Below, piece after piece: positions 1 through 7,806 of a stretch of 9,228 nucleotides of DNA. The DNA lies in NCBI GenBank assembly GCA_019348095.1, contig JAHWKC010000074.1, positions 1 through 9,228 on the forward strand, read 5' to 3'. The stretch is from Pseudomonadota bacterium. GTDB lineage: Bacteria > Pseudomonadota > Gammaproteobacteria > Xanthomonadales > Xanthomonadaceae. A model generated the notes under the pieces. The model had not been told where the DNA came from. It searched no databases and worked only from the letters and a program-made list of their open reading frames with translations. The position numbers and the translations under genes were made by a program. The stretch's first letter is position 1. Each line of letters begins with the position of its first letter.

Positions 1-985
1 TCTTGCCCTTCACCGCGCCGTTGGTGAACTGCTCGACGTACTCCTCGGACACGCGCGCGGCACGCTCGAGCAGGCGGCTGTGCAGGTAGAACACGTCGCC
101 CGGATAGGCTTCGCGACCCGGCGGGCGCTTGAGCAGCAGCGAAATCTGGCGATAGGCAACGGCCTGCTTGGACAGGTCGTCATAGACGATCAGCGCGTCT
201 TCGCCGCGGTCCATGAAGTACTCGCCCATGGTGCAGCCCGAGTAGGCGCTGATGTACTGCATCGCGGCCGATTCGGAGGCGGTCGCGGCCACCACGATCG
301 TGTGGGCCAGCGCGCCGTTCTCTTCCAGGCGGCGCACCACGTTCGCCACCGAGCTGGCCTTCTGGCCGATCGCGACGTACACGCATTTGATGCCGGTGCC
401 CTTCTGGTTGATGATCGCGTCGATCGCCAGGGCCGACTTGCCGGTCTGGCGGTCACCGATTATCAACTCGCGCTGGCCGCGGCCGATCGGGATCATCGAG
501 TCGACCGTCTTGTAACCGGTCTGCACCGGCTGATCGACCGACTTGCGCCAGATCACGCCGGGGGCGACGCGCTCCACAGGCGCGGTCAGGGTGGCGGTGA
601 TCGGGCCCTTGCCATCGATCGGCTCGCCCAGCGCATTGACCACGCGGCCGAGCAGCTCCGGGCCGACCGGCACCTCGAGGATGCGGCCGGTGGTCTTGGC
701 CACATCGCCCTCGCGCAGGTGCTCGTACTCGCCCAGCACCACCGCGCCGACCGAGTCGCGCTCCAGGTTCAGCGCCAGTGCGAAGCTGGACGCTCCGTCT
801 TCAGTGCCGGGCAACTCGACCATCTCGCCCTGCATCACGTCGGCCAGGCCGTGGATGCGCACGATGCCGTCGGCCACCGAGGTGACCGAGCCTTCATTGC
901 GCGCCTCGGCGGTCAGCTTGACCTTCTCGATGCGGGTCTTGATGAGTTCGCTGATTTCGGACGGGTTGAGCTGGGAGGTTGCCAT
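1..985 (-). CDS. atpA: F0F1 ATP synthase subunit alpha (N-terminal part, continues off the left edge)
   Basis: Alpha subunit of the F1 head. It carries the non-catalytic nucleotide sites of the alpha3-beta3 ring, on the cytoplasmic side of the inner membrane. 328 complete codons are visible of the roughly 510-515 usual in the family; the rest lies beyond position 1. The start is [15 protein letters not shown], which aligns with the conserved N-terminal ISELI segment. An AGGA lies about 8 bases upstream in the transcript. Seen in the protein: the beta-barrel segment with [13 protein letters not shown], the [13 protein letters not shown] segment, [17 protein letters not shown], and the P-loop GDRQTGKS at residues 177-184, followed by [12 protein letters not shown]. 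coli has GKT at the P-loop; Ser is an equivalent Mg ligand. It is the sixth gene of the atp operon here, 158 bases after atpH. The gamma, beta and epsilon genes are expected next, off the window. Confidence 0.98.
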   Translation of the reverse strand, partial: MATSQLNPSEISELIKTRIEKVKLTAEARNEGSVTSVADGIVRIHGLADVMQGEMVELPGTEDGASSFALALNLERDSVGAVVLGEYEHLREGDVAKTTGRILEVPVGPELLGRVVNALGEPIDGKGPITATLTAPVERVAPGVIWRKSVDQPVQTGYKTVDSMIPIGRGQRELIIGDRQTGKSALAIDAIINQKGTGIKCVYVAIGQKASSVANVVRRLEENGALAHTIVVAATASESAAMQYISAYSGCTMGEYFMDRGEDALIVYDDLSKQAVAYRQISLLLKRPPGREAYPGDVFYLHSRLLERAARVSEEYVEQFTNGAVKGK

Positions 986-1143
986 TGTCGTTTCCTTGTC
1001 GTGCGTCGCGAACTGCGGCGCGCGGGGTGCTTTAATTTCGTATCGAGAATCGAGAACGGCAAAACTTGAAAGTGGCCAAGGCCGATGGCGCCAGGAACTG
1101 GCTTTTGCCGCTTTCTGTTTTCCTGTTTCCTATTCCCGCTTCA
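986..1143. other. atpH-atpA intergenic spacer with degenerate 7-base repeats
   Basis: This 158-base spacer is the longest inside the operon part shown. It contains two adjacent identical heptamers, TCGAGAA (1043-1049 and 1050-1056, plus-strand sense). It also has three related pyrimidine-rich heptamers in a row: GTTTTCC, TGTTTCC, TATTCCC (1117-1137). Its transcript end, next to atpA, carries an AGGA Shine-Dalgarno. No convincing open reading frame or terminator was seen. Transcription presumably continues through to atpA, as in other atp operons. Confidence 0.6.
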
Positions 1144-1686
1144 TCAATTGGCCAGCGCGGTCCGCAGGCGGGCAAGCTTGCCTTTGAGCGAGCCGTCGAT
1201 CACCACGTCGCCGGCGTCGATCAGCGCGCCGCCGATCAACGACTCGTCGATCGCGGTTTCGATCTCGACCTCGCGGCCGAAACGCTGCCTGAGCGCCATC
1301 CGGATCGACTCGAGCTCCGCTGCCGGCAGTTCGCCCGCGGTGGTGACGCGGGCCTTGACCACGCGGTCGGCGTCGGCGCGCAACTCCTCGAACAACCCGG
1401 CGATCTCCGGCAGCAGCGGCAGGCGGCGGTTGTCGGCGAGCAGCGTCAGGAAGCGCGCGAAGGTCTCGCCGCTGTCATCGGCGGCCAGCAAGGTCACCGC
1501 ATCGCCCGGCGCCAGTTGCGGATGGCCGAGCAGCGCATGCACCTGCGGATCGGCGGCCACGCGCGCGGCGAACGCGAGCGCACGCGACCACTGTTCGGTG
1601 CGACCGGCCTGGTCGGGACCGTCCCCACGCGACAGCGCGAACGCGGCGCGGGCGTAGGGGCGGGCGAGGGTCAGGGGCTGGCTCAT
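1144..1686 (-). CDS. atpH: F0F1 ATP synthase subunit delta
   Basis: Delta subunit (OSCP family). It caps the F1 head and ties it to the b-subunit peripheral stalk. The protein is 180 residues (E. coli: 177). The N-terminus MSQPLTLARPYARAAF matches the conserved helix start, and the C-terminal OSCP signature IGGALIDAGDVVIDGSLKGK is present close to the end. An in-frame start 17 codons upstream (1737) is possible but would overlap atpF by 44 bases and adds unconserved sequence, so 1686 was chosen. The gene begins only 7 bases after the atpF stop, which suggests translational coupling. Only a weak GGAA lies upstream. Confidence 0.97.
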   Translation of the reverse strand: MSQPLTLARPYARAAFALSRGDGPDQAGRTEQWSRALAFAARVAADPQVHALLGHPQLAPGDAVTLLAADDSGETFARFLTLLADNRRLPLLPEIAGLFEELRADADRVVKARVTTAGELPAAELESIRMALRQRFGREVEIETAIDESLIGGALIDAGDVVIDGSLKGKLARLRTALAN

Positions 1687-1693
1687 GGCGTGC

Positions 1694-2164
1694 TCAGATT
1701 TCCGCCGCGAGCTCGTCGAGCAACGCCTTGTGGGCACTGGCGTCGATCTCGCGCCGCAGCAGCTTCTCGGCGCCGCTCACCGCCAGCGCCGACACCTGGC
1801 GGCGCAGGTCCTCGCGGGCACGGTTGCTGGCCGCCTCGATCTCGGCCACCGCCAGCGCCTTCTGCCGCTCGGCTTCGGTGATGGCTTCGTTCTTGGCGTG
1901 CTCGACGATCTGGCCGGCCCGCTGGTGCGCCTGGTCGATGATCTCGTTGGCCTTGCCACGCGCCTCGCGCAGCGCCGCGTCGACCTGCTCCTGCGCCTGG
2001 GCCAGGTTCTTCTGGCTCTGGTCGGCCGCGGCCAGTCCTTCGGCGATCTTCTTCTGGCGCTCTTCGATCGCGCTCAGCAGCGGCGGCCAGATCTTGGTCG
2101 CGATGATCCAGATCAAACCGGCAAACGCCAGCGCCTGGGCGATGAGGGTGAAATTGATATTCAT
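1694..2164 (-). CDS. atpF: F0F1 ATP synthase subunit b
   Basis: Subunit b is the peripheral stalk that stops the F1 head rotating with the rotor; it acts as a dimer anchored in the inner membrane. The protein is 156 residues, the same as E. coli. The N-terminal [20 protein letters not shown] gives one membrane segment (about residues 6-26), followed by KIWPPLL and IEERQKKI. A long charged Ala-rich helix, typical of the right-handed coiled-coil stalk, follows and ends in the LLDELAAEI region that binds delta. The gene starts 120 bases after atpE, with a hairpin-rich spacer between them and no strong Shine-Dalgarno. Its stop lies 7 bases before the atpH start. Confidence 0.98.
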   Translation of the reverse strand: MNINFTLIAQALAFAGLIWIIATKIWPPLLSAIEERQKKIAEGLAAADQSQKNLAQAQEQVDAALREARGKANEIIDQAHQRAGQIVEHAKNEAITEAERQKALAVAEIEAASNRAREDLRRQVSALAVSGAEKLLRREIDASAHKALLDELAAEI

Positions 2165-2284
2165 GCGTAACGTTCTGCCAGAGGTGCTGGGTCGGAGGCG
2201 TGCGGGGTCGCCCGCCCCCTTGTCCGTACCGACGGGCCGCCGGAAGGCAGCCCGTCATGGCACGACCGGAGCGTGCCGGCCGGC

Positions 2285-2287
<3 letters not shown>
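2165..2287 (-). promoter_or_regulatory. Three consecutive stem-loops between atpE and atpF
   Basis: Three inverted repeats sit almost end to end here. (1) 2279-2293: GCCGGC-TTA-GCCGGC, whose loop is the atpE stop codon. (2) 2259-2277: 6-bp perfect stem GGCACG/CGTGCC with a 7-base loop. (3) 2231-2256: GACGGGC/GCCCGTC plus an inner GCC/GGC stem, separated by one mismatch, with a 4-base loop. None is followed by a T-run on the minus strand, so they do not look like intrinsic terminators. Hairpins at this place could stabilise the upstream atpE message, which must be translated more often than its neighbours because the c-ring needs many copies. That role is inferred. Confidence 0.55.
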
Positions 2288-2692
<405 letters not shown>

Positions 2693-3490
2693 TCAGTGCG
2701 TGTCTTCCGACAGGCTCAGGTAGACGATCGACAACATCATGAAGATGAAGGCCTGCAGGGGGATGACCAGCAGATGGAACAGCATCCAGCCCAGGCCGAA
2801 CAGGCCACCGGCGAATGCGCCGATAATGCCCGCGCCGCCGAGCACCCAGATCAGCAGGAACACGATCTCGCCGCCGAACATGTTGCCGAACAGTCGCATC
2901 GCCAGCGAGATCGGCTTGCTGACCCACTCCACGATATTGAGGATCAGGTTGAACGGCACCATCCACTTGCCGAACGGCGCGGTCAAAAATTCCTTGGTGA
3001 AACCGCCCAGGCCCTTGGAGCGCAGGGCGAAGAACAGCATCAGGAAGAACACGCTGATCGACATGCCAAGCGTGGCGTTGACGTCGGCGGTCGGCACCGG
3101 CTTCCAGTAGTGCACGCCGACCCAGGTCAGCGGGACCGCGATGAAGTCCGCCGGGATCATCTTGATGAGGTTCATCATGAGGATCCAGAAGAACAGCGTG
3201 ATGGCGATCGGGGTCACCAGCTTGCTGCTTCCGTGGTAGGTGTCCTTGGCCTGGCGGTCGACGAACTCCAGGCAGATCTCGACGAACGCCTGCCACTTGC
3301 CCGGCACGCCGGCGGTCGCACGGCGGGTGGCCATCCAGAAACTGAATACGATCAGCAGGCCCATCAACACCGAAGTGATGAGCGTGTCCAGGTGCAACGT
3401 CCAGAAGGCGCCCTCGCCGATCGGCGCGGTCAGGTTCTGGAGGTGGTGCTGGATGTACCCGGTGGGCGTCAGCTCTTGCTCGACCGCCAT
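2693..3490 (-). CDS. atpB: F0F1 ATP synthase subunit a
   Basis: Subunit a is the membrane stator that forms the two proton half-channels against the c-ring. The protein is 265 residues (E. coli: 271). Several hydrophobic helices are evident. The essential arginine is Arg199 in the motif AMRLFGNMFGGE, with Glu208, His239 and Gln246 at the positions that match E. coli Glu219, His245 and Gln252. The N-terminal TPTGYIQHHLQNL is typical of gammaproteobacterial AtpB. The start at 3490 is preceded by CAGGA, rather close to the ATG. The gene lies 77 bases after atpI and 108 bases before atpE. Confidence 0.98.
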   Translation of the reverse strand: MAVEQELTPTGYIQHHLQNLTAPIGEGAFWTLHLDTLITSVLMGLLIVFSFWMATRRATAGVPGKWQAFVEICLEFVDRQAKDTYHGSSKLVTPIAITLFFWILMMNLIKMIPADFIAVPLTWVGVHYWKPVPTADVNATLGMSISVFFLMLFFALRSKGLGGFTKEFLTAPFGKWMVPFNLILNIVEWVSKPISLAMRLFGNMFGGEIVFLLIWVLGGAGIIGAFAGGLFGLGWMLFHLLVIPLQAFIFMMLSIVYLSLSEDTH

Positions 3491-3567
3491 GCGTCCTGAA
3501 CCCCGATAGAAAATTTTTTAGATGTTTGAATTCTGAAAATCCGGCCCGAGACCGGCTTCGCGCAGGA

Positions 3568-3933
3568 TCAGCGCCGGGCTGTGGCGAGCATCTGCGCGAT
3601 CAACGCGACCACGATGCCCAGCAGCAGCGGCAGCGGCGGCAAGCGCCAGACAGCCAGACCCAGCAACAACATCACCACCACCAGCAACCACTTCGACACC
3701 ACGCCCGCAAACCAGCGGACCATCACCACGTTGGCCGGCTGGATACCGCCGCCGACCATCAGTCGAGCCGCGACCGCGCCGCCCAGCAGCATCGCACCGC
3801 CGCCGACCAGGACCGCCGCGGCGTGCGGCACTCCCCTGGCGAGGAATACCAGCGCCAGCAGCGCGGTCGTGCCGGCCTGCCAGGCAAGCGCGCGCAATGC
3901 CAGGCGACGGCCTGCAGACAATGGATCGTGCAT
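3568..3933 (-). CDS. atpI: ATP synthase subunit I (AtpI-like membrane protein)
   Basis: First gene of the atp operon. It encodes a 121-residue, four-helix inner-membrane protein (helices about 12-32, 36-58, 74-96 and 99-118) with Gly-rich turns, matching the small AtpI family in size, topology and position. AtpI is not part of the finished enzyme; in other bacteria it assists c-ring assembly or ion uptake. The family diverges quickly, so the assignment rests mainly on the hydrophobic pattern and on its place before atpB. The start at 3933 fits the predicted promoter, leaving a leader of roughly 44 bases. No strong Shine-Dalgarno is seen. Confidence 0.88.
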   Translation of the reverse strand: MHDPLSAGRRLALRALAWQAGTTALLALVFLARGVPHAAAVLVGGGAMLLGGAVAARLMVGGGIQPANVVMVRWFAGVVSKWLLVVVMLLLGLAVWRLPPLPLLLGIVVALIAQMLATARR

Positions 3934-3983
3934 GCGGACCCGTCGTAGGAGGCGGACACCAGAGCGCCCGGGTAAGCCGCAGA

Positions 3984-4012
3984 ATTATAAAGGGCGCGCG
4001 CAGAAGCGGCAA
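3984..4012 (-). promoter_or_regulatory. Sigma-70-type promoter of the ATP synthase operon
   Basis: On the minus strand the sequence reads TTGCCG (4007-4012), 17 bases, then a perfect TATAAT (3984-3989). Spacing and hexamers are close to the sigma-70 consensus, and the site is an AT-rich island in very GC-rich DNA. Transcription would start near 3977, about 44 bases before the atpI start codon. Strong constitutive expression would fit a housekeeping operon. The start site itself is a prediction. Confidence 0.8.
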
Positions 4013-4206
4013 CCGACCCGCTGCGCCGCGGTCGCGCCGGTCGCCGCGATAGCCGTCCGCTATGGAACGGCGGAAGAACCGCAGCGATTGCACCGCCTGT
4101 TCCGCCCGGAAGATCCGATGGAACCTTTCCGCCGAAGGCGGGTCAGAGCCTGGGAACGCTCCGCCTCTCTCTCCTCGTCAATGGCAAAGACAGCGGTGGG
4201 TTCAAG

Positions 4207-4238
4207 AAGCCCCGGCCCCGGCCGGGGTTTCGCTTTTT
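4207..4238 (+). terminator. Rho-independent terminator, plus strand, with no upstream gene
   Basis: A GC-rich stem CCCCGGCC/GGCCGGGG (4210-4227; the innermost pairs are probably open as loop) is followed directly by TTTCGCTTTTT on the plus strand. On the minus strand the downstream side reads CTTCTTGAA, a much poorer U-run, so the plus orientation is preferred. All neighbouring genes are on the minus strand, so the transcript it would end is unexplained. Confidence 0.65.
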
Positions 4239-4270
4239 CCGGCCTCTCGCAATACGGGAGGCCCGCGTTT

Positions 4271-4352
4271 CATAGGAGCGGCCCATGGCCGCGATGGAAA
4301 CCGGGCCACCGCGCCTGTCAGATTCGCCTTCGCGCCGATGGGGCGCCCCTAC
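4271..4352. repeat. REPIN-like inverted pair 1 (diverged GTAG-type REP elements)
   Basis: The left arm at 4271-4294 reads ATAGGAGCG then the hairpin GCGGCC-CAT-GGCCGC then GATGG. The right arm, at 4331-4352 in inverse orientation, begins GTAGGGGCG and has an imperfect GCGCC/GGCGC stem. The two face each other about 36 bases apart. The arms share the GTAGGAGCG...CGCGA frame of pairs 2 and 3 but are more diverged, so this looks like an older copy. Confidence 0.6.
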
Positions 4353-4382
4353 AGGTGTTGCAGGTAGCCGCGATGCGCCGTT

Positions 4383-4451
4383 GTAGGAGCGGGCCATGCC
4401 CGCGATTGCATCAGGCGTAGTAGAGCGTTCGCGCCCATGGGGCGCTCCTAC
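4383..4451. repeat. REPIN-like inverted pair 2, just downstream of cbs
   Basis: The left arm (4383-4408) is GTAGGAGCG with the stem GCGGGC-CAT-GCCCGC and flank CGCGATTG. The right arm (4429-4451, inverse) is GTAGGAGCG with the stem GCGCCC-CAT-GGGCGC and flank CGCGAACG. The pair begins 10 bases after the cbs stop codon, so its hairpins would lie in the 3' end of the cbs transcript and could protect it from exonucleases. It belongs to the GTAG class of REP elements, which RAYT (TnpA-REP) proteins mobilise. No such gene is in this window. Confidence 0.75.
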
Positions 4452-4461
4452 GACGGGGAGG

Positions 4462-5838
<1,377 letters not shown>

Positions 5839-5882
5839 GCGGTCGGGTTCCTGCGCCGCGGGCAGCGCGGCGGACCGCGTGG

Positions 5883-5916
5883 ATTCTACTAGGGCGGCCG
5901 GGATCGGGGATCCCGG
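5883..5916 (-). promoter_or_regulatory. Possible cbs promoter -10 with adjacent inverted repeat
   Basis: On the minus strand TAGAAT (5883-5888) is a good -10 hexamer about 45 bases before the cbs start codon. No matching -35 is seen. Instead, the -35 zone is occupied by a perfect 7-bp inverted repeat, CCGGGAT-5 bases-ATCCCGG (5898-5916), which could be an operator site for a regulator or an activator-dependent arrangement. Confidence 0.3.
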
Positions 5917-5930
5917 ACGCACCCGCGTCT

Positions 5931-6010
5931 TTGTGGGAGCGGCTTCAGCCGCGATCGACGACCGGCGCGAGCGGCCAAGCATCCGATCGCGGCTGAAGCC
6001 GCTCCTACAG
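5931..6010. repeat. REPIN-like inverted pair 3 (near-perfect arms), upstream of cbs
   Basis: The two 25-26-base arms (5932-5957 and 5984-6009) are reverse complements with one mismatch, GTGGGAGC against GTAGGAGC. Each contains the hairpin GCGGC-TTCA-GCCGC and the flank CGCGATCG. A 26-base spacer separates them. The near identity of the arms suggests recent insertion or ongoing selection. The element sits about 95 bases upstream of the cbs start codon, outside its likely core promoter. Confidence 0.82.
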
Positions 6011-6055
6011 GCGTGGGTGGGGGTCGTTGGTGTTGCGGGATTGGCCGGTGGCGGA

Positions 6056-6087
6056 CGGTGACGGCCCGACGAGGGAAACCGTCACCG
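6056..6087. repeat. 9-bp inverted repeat downstream of ydcH
   Basis: CGGTGACGG (6056-6064) and CCGTCACCG (6079-6087) form a perfect 9-bp stem with a 14-base loop. It begins 32 bases beyond the ydcH-like stop codon on the minus strand. No U-run follows in that direction, so it is not a classic intrinsic terminator. It may be a transcript-end stabiliser or a Rho-linked end. Confidence 0.5.
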
Positions 6088-6118
6088 CCCGCATTTGAAC
6101 GGACCGGTGCGAGGACGG

Positions 6119-6337
6119 TCAGTGCGCGCGCGCGGCGTACATCCGGACCAGGCGGTCCTTGGCGGCGAGCTTCTCGCGCTTCATCTGGGACAAGGTGGTG
6201 TCGTCGACCGGCAGCACCCCCAGTTCGGCGTCCATGACCTTCTTGTCCAGCTTCTGGTGGTGTTGGTAGAGCTGCTTGAATTCGGGGTCGCCCTTTATGA
6301 GTGCGTCGATCTCGGGTTGCGGCTGTTCTTCGAACAT
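6119..6337 (-). CDS. YdcH/DUF465-family small protein
   Basis: A 72-residue acidic/basic helical protein beginning MFEEQPQPEIDALIKGDPEF. The core FKQLYQHHQKLDKKVMDAE plus LSQMKREKLAAKDRLVRMY matches the YdcH (DUF465) family in length and pattern (E. coli YdcH: F..L...H.KLD..I, then MKK.KL.LKD.). The family is predicted to form a two-helix coiled coil; its function is not established. The start at 6337 is fixed by an excellent AGGAGG Shine-Dalgarno 4 bases before the ATG. An in-frame extension to 6508 exists but runs through a terminator hairpin. The gene appears to be monocistronic. Confidence 0.9.
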   Translation of the reverse strand: MFEEQPQPEIDALIKGDPEFKQLYQHHQKLDKKVMDAELGVLPVDDTTLSQMKREKLAAKDRLVRMYAARAH

Positions 6338-6360
6338 GGAGCCTCCTTCAGCACGAATGC

Positions 6361-6391
6361 AAAACGCCCCGGCCGGGAGGGCCGAGGCGTT
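6361..6391 (-). terminator. Intrinsic terminator on the minus strand, just before ydcH
   Basis: Read on the minus strand, AACGCC and GGCGTT (6 bp) enclose a second stem GGCC/GGCC across a two-base internal mismatch, with a 5-base loop. The run TTTT (6364-6361) follows immediately. It lies 24 bases upstream of the YdcH-like start codon. It would end a minus-strand transcript coming from the region 6400-6850, either readthrough from the OmpA-family gene or a short leader transcript. If ydcH has a promoter further upstream, it could act as an attenuator. Confidence 0.6.
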
Positions 6392-6615
6392 GCGGGGTTC
6401 ATCAGGGGCGCCAGGCGCGACGTGCGGCCCGAGGTGCAGCCATTCCCGCAGGCCGACCGCGGCGCGGTGCGCGGCGGCGGGCTCCTGCGAAATCTGGGGC
6501 TGGGTCATCGGCCTGGCTCTTCACCACGCGGTGTGGGCCGCCTGGTTGAGACCGACCCTACTCCTCCGCCCCGGGGCCGGCAAGCGCCAAAAACCGGTTT
6601 CGACCGCGCACCTCG

Positions 6616-6674
6616 ATCCGGCGCCGGCCGCAGCTGCCGGCCCGGCTTGGGCGGCGCCGGATTCAGTTAACTGA
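6616..6674. promoter_or_regulatory. 10-bp inverted repeat followed by a 12-bp perfect palindrome
   Basis: ATCCGGCGCC at 6616-6625 is repeated in inverse orientation at 6653-6662 (27 bases apart). The perfect palindrome TCAGTTAACTGA follows directly at 6663-6674. The palindrome is AT-richer than everything near it and has the size of a dimeric repressor site. The larger inverted repeat could be a stem-loop. No -10/-35 pair with good spacing was recognised here, so any role is a guess. Confidence 0.35.
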
Positions 6675-6734
6675 GTTGCTGTTGAACCGAGGCCCCGGGA
6701 CATGGAAACGCTCCTCGGGCATCCTGCGGCTCCG

Positions 6735-6816
6735 GTAGAGCCGAGCTTGCTCGGCTGCGCGCGCGCCCGGGAAAACGCGTTGCCGCCGTGGTGCCGCCGA
6801 GCAAGCCCGGCTCTAC
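6735..6816. repeat. SMAG-like GTAG inverted pair, downstream of the OmpA-family gene
   Basis: The left arm (6735-6756) starts GTAGA and contains the 7-bp hairpin GCCGAGC-TT-GCTCGGC. The right arm (6796-6816, inverse) starts GTAGA and contains GCCGGGC-TT-GCTCGGC. About 39 bases lie between them. The GTAG head followed by a GC-rich hairpin is the pattern of the SMAG elements of Stenotrophomonas maltophilia. The stem and flank sequences differ from pairs 1-3, so it is a second REP type. It starts 40 bases after the stop codon of the OmpA-family gene. Confidence 0.78.
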
Positions 6817-6855
6817 GGATGCGCCGTCCGCACGACCTCGGGCCGCCGGTCGCGG

Positions 6856-7806
6856 CTACTCGCCCGTCAGGATCACCTCGACCCGGCGGTTGCGGGCGCG
6901 GCCCGGGGCGCTGGCGTTGTCGGCCACCGGCTGGTCGGCGCCCAGTCCGACCGCCTCGACACGGGAGCCGCCGATTCCGGCGCCGTTCAGCACAGCACGC
7001 ACGGCATCGGCGCGCCGCTGCGACAAGGCGAGGTTCGTCTCGGCACTGCCACGGCTGTCGGTGTGGCCTTCCACCACAATGGACCCGGGTGGTCCCGGCT
7101 GCAGGTAGATCGCCAGGGCTCGGACGCTGGCTTCGGCCGATGGCGTCAGGCGCGACTGCCCCGAGGCGAACGCGTCGCCCGACAGGCTGAAGACTTCGCC
7201 GCGCGCATCGCGGATGGACGCGGGCAGCTTGCCGCCGGCCATGAGCTCGGCCTCCTGCCGTGCCAGGGCTGCTTCACGCTCGCGTGCGGCCTCGAGCCGG
7301 GCCACCTGTGCTCCGGCGACGCCCTCCAGCGCGGCCTCGACATCCTGCATCGCCGTCGCATCGACCGCCGCCTGCTCGCGCAGGCGGGCGGCTTCCTCGG
7401 CCTGCACCTGGGCCTGGATGCGCAGCCGCTCCGCTTCTGCGCGGGCGCGGGCGGCGTCGCGGCGGCTGGCTTCGACCAGCAGTTCGCTGCGCTCGCGGTC
7501 GAGCCGGTCGATCTCGCGCTGCATTGCCTGGGTGCGCGCGGTGGCCTCGGCAACCGTGACCCGGCGTTCGGCGACGTAGCGCGCGGCCTCACGCTCCTGG
7601 CGGCTGGCCTCGGCCAGGGCGGCGATCGCCTGGCGTGCCTGCAGGCGCTCGTAGGCGGCGAAGGTGCCGAGCTCGGCGTCGGCCTCCAGCGCGGCCAGGC
7701 GCTGCGACAGCGCGGCGGTCGCAGCGTCCTGGGCTTGCGCCGGGGCGGTGGCAGCGGCGAGCAGCAGCGCGCAGAGCGCGCCGGTGATGGCAGTCGGGCA
7801 CTTCAT
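6856..7806 (-). CDS. OmpA-family protein with long coiled-coil region
   Basis: A 316-residue envelope protein. A signal peptide (about residues 1-25, cleaving after AQA) is followed by an Ala/Glu/Arg-rich helical region (about 30-190) that should form a long coiled coil. A C-terminal OmpA-like peptidoglycan-binding domain follows (about 205-314). The domain motif VEGHTDSRGSAETNLALSQR starts at residue 245. Asp250 and Arg265 sit at the spacing of the residues that bind diaminopimelate in OmpA proteins, and the end motif GRARNRRVEVIL is present. There is no beta-barrel, so it is periplasmic, probably linking the wall to a partner. Its ATG overlaps the stop of the upstream DUF4398 lipoprotein gene by 4 bases (ATGA), so the two are translated together. 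Confidence 0.93.
   Translation of the reverse strand: MKCPTAITGALCALLLAAATAPAQAQDAATAALSQRLAALEADAELGTFAAYERLQARQAIAALAEASRQEREAARYVAERRVTVAEATARTQAMQREIDRLDRERSELLVEASRRDAARARAEAERLRIQAQVQAEEAARLREQAAVDATAMQDVEAALEGVAGAQVARLEAAREREAALARQEAELMAGGKLPASIRDARGEVFSLSGDAFASGQSRLTPSAEASVRALAIYLQPGPPGSIVVEGHTDSRGSAETNLALSQRRADAVRAVLNGAGIGGSRVEAVGLGADQPVADNASAPGRARNRRVEVILTGE

Larger units (their letters stand above)
3934..4461. other. Gene-poor region between cbs and the atp operon
   Basis: No convincing coding sequence lies in these 528 bases; the open frames present are GC-driven and show no family match. The region holds the atp promoter (3984-4012), a small perfect hairpin CCGCC-GAA-GGCGG (4129-4141), a CU-rich run (4164-4175), a plus-strand terminator (4207-4238) and another inverted repeat GGCCTC/GAGGCC (4241-4263). 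Two REPIN-like inverted pairs (4271-4352 and 4383-4451) fill the end next to cbs. Confidence 0.7.
6338..6855. other. Gene-poor region between ydcH and the OmpA-family gene
   Basis: No gene with recognisable homology lies in these 518 bases. It holds the terminator at 6361-6391 and an open minus-strand frame starting ATG at 6508 that is in frame with ydcH, has no good ribosome binding site and matches nothing I recognise. It also holds a perfect 10-bp inverted repeat ATCCGGCGCC/GGCGCCGGAT (6616-6625 and 6653-6662), the 12-bp palindrome TCAGTTAACTGA (6663-6674) and a GTAG-type inverted pair (6735-6816). Confidence 0.65.

Noticed and set aside
434..457. AtpA P-loop with GKS instead of GKT
   Set aside because: Ser and Thr are interchangeable at this position in P-loop proteins, so it is not evidence of altered function.
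80..1069. Plus-strand open frame of 329 codons opposite atpA
   Set aside because: Antisense of an unmistakable ATP synthase alpha gene; the composition is shadow-like and no domain is recognisable.
1687..1737. N-terminal extension of atpH
   Set aside because: It overlaps atpF and adds residues not found in delta subunits.
3945..3955. GTAGGAGGCGG as a solitary REP arm in the atpI leader
   Set aside because: It has only the head motif, with no hairpin stem or inner flank; probably chance.
4120..4200. A known riboswitch or 6S/SRP RNA upstream of the orphan terminator
   Set aside because: I compared it with the conserved cores of glycine, TPP, cobalamin and SAH riboswitches, 6S RNA and SRP RNA as I know them, and none matched.
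4190..4212. GGTTCAAG as the T-arm of a tRNA
   Set aside because: The flanking bases do not form the 5-bp T-stem and there is no acceptor stem or anticodon arm at the right distances.
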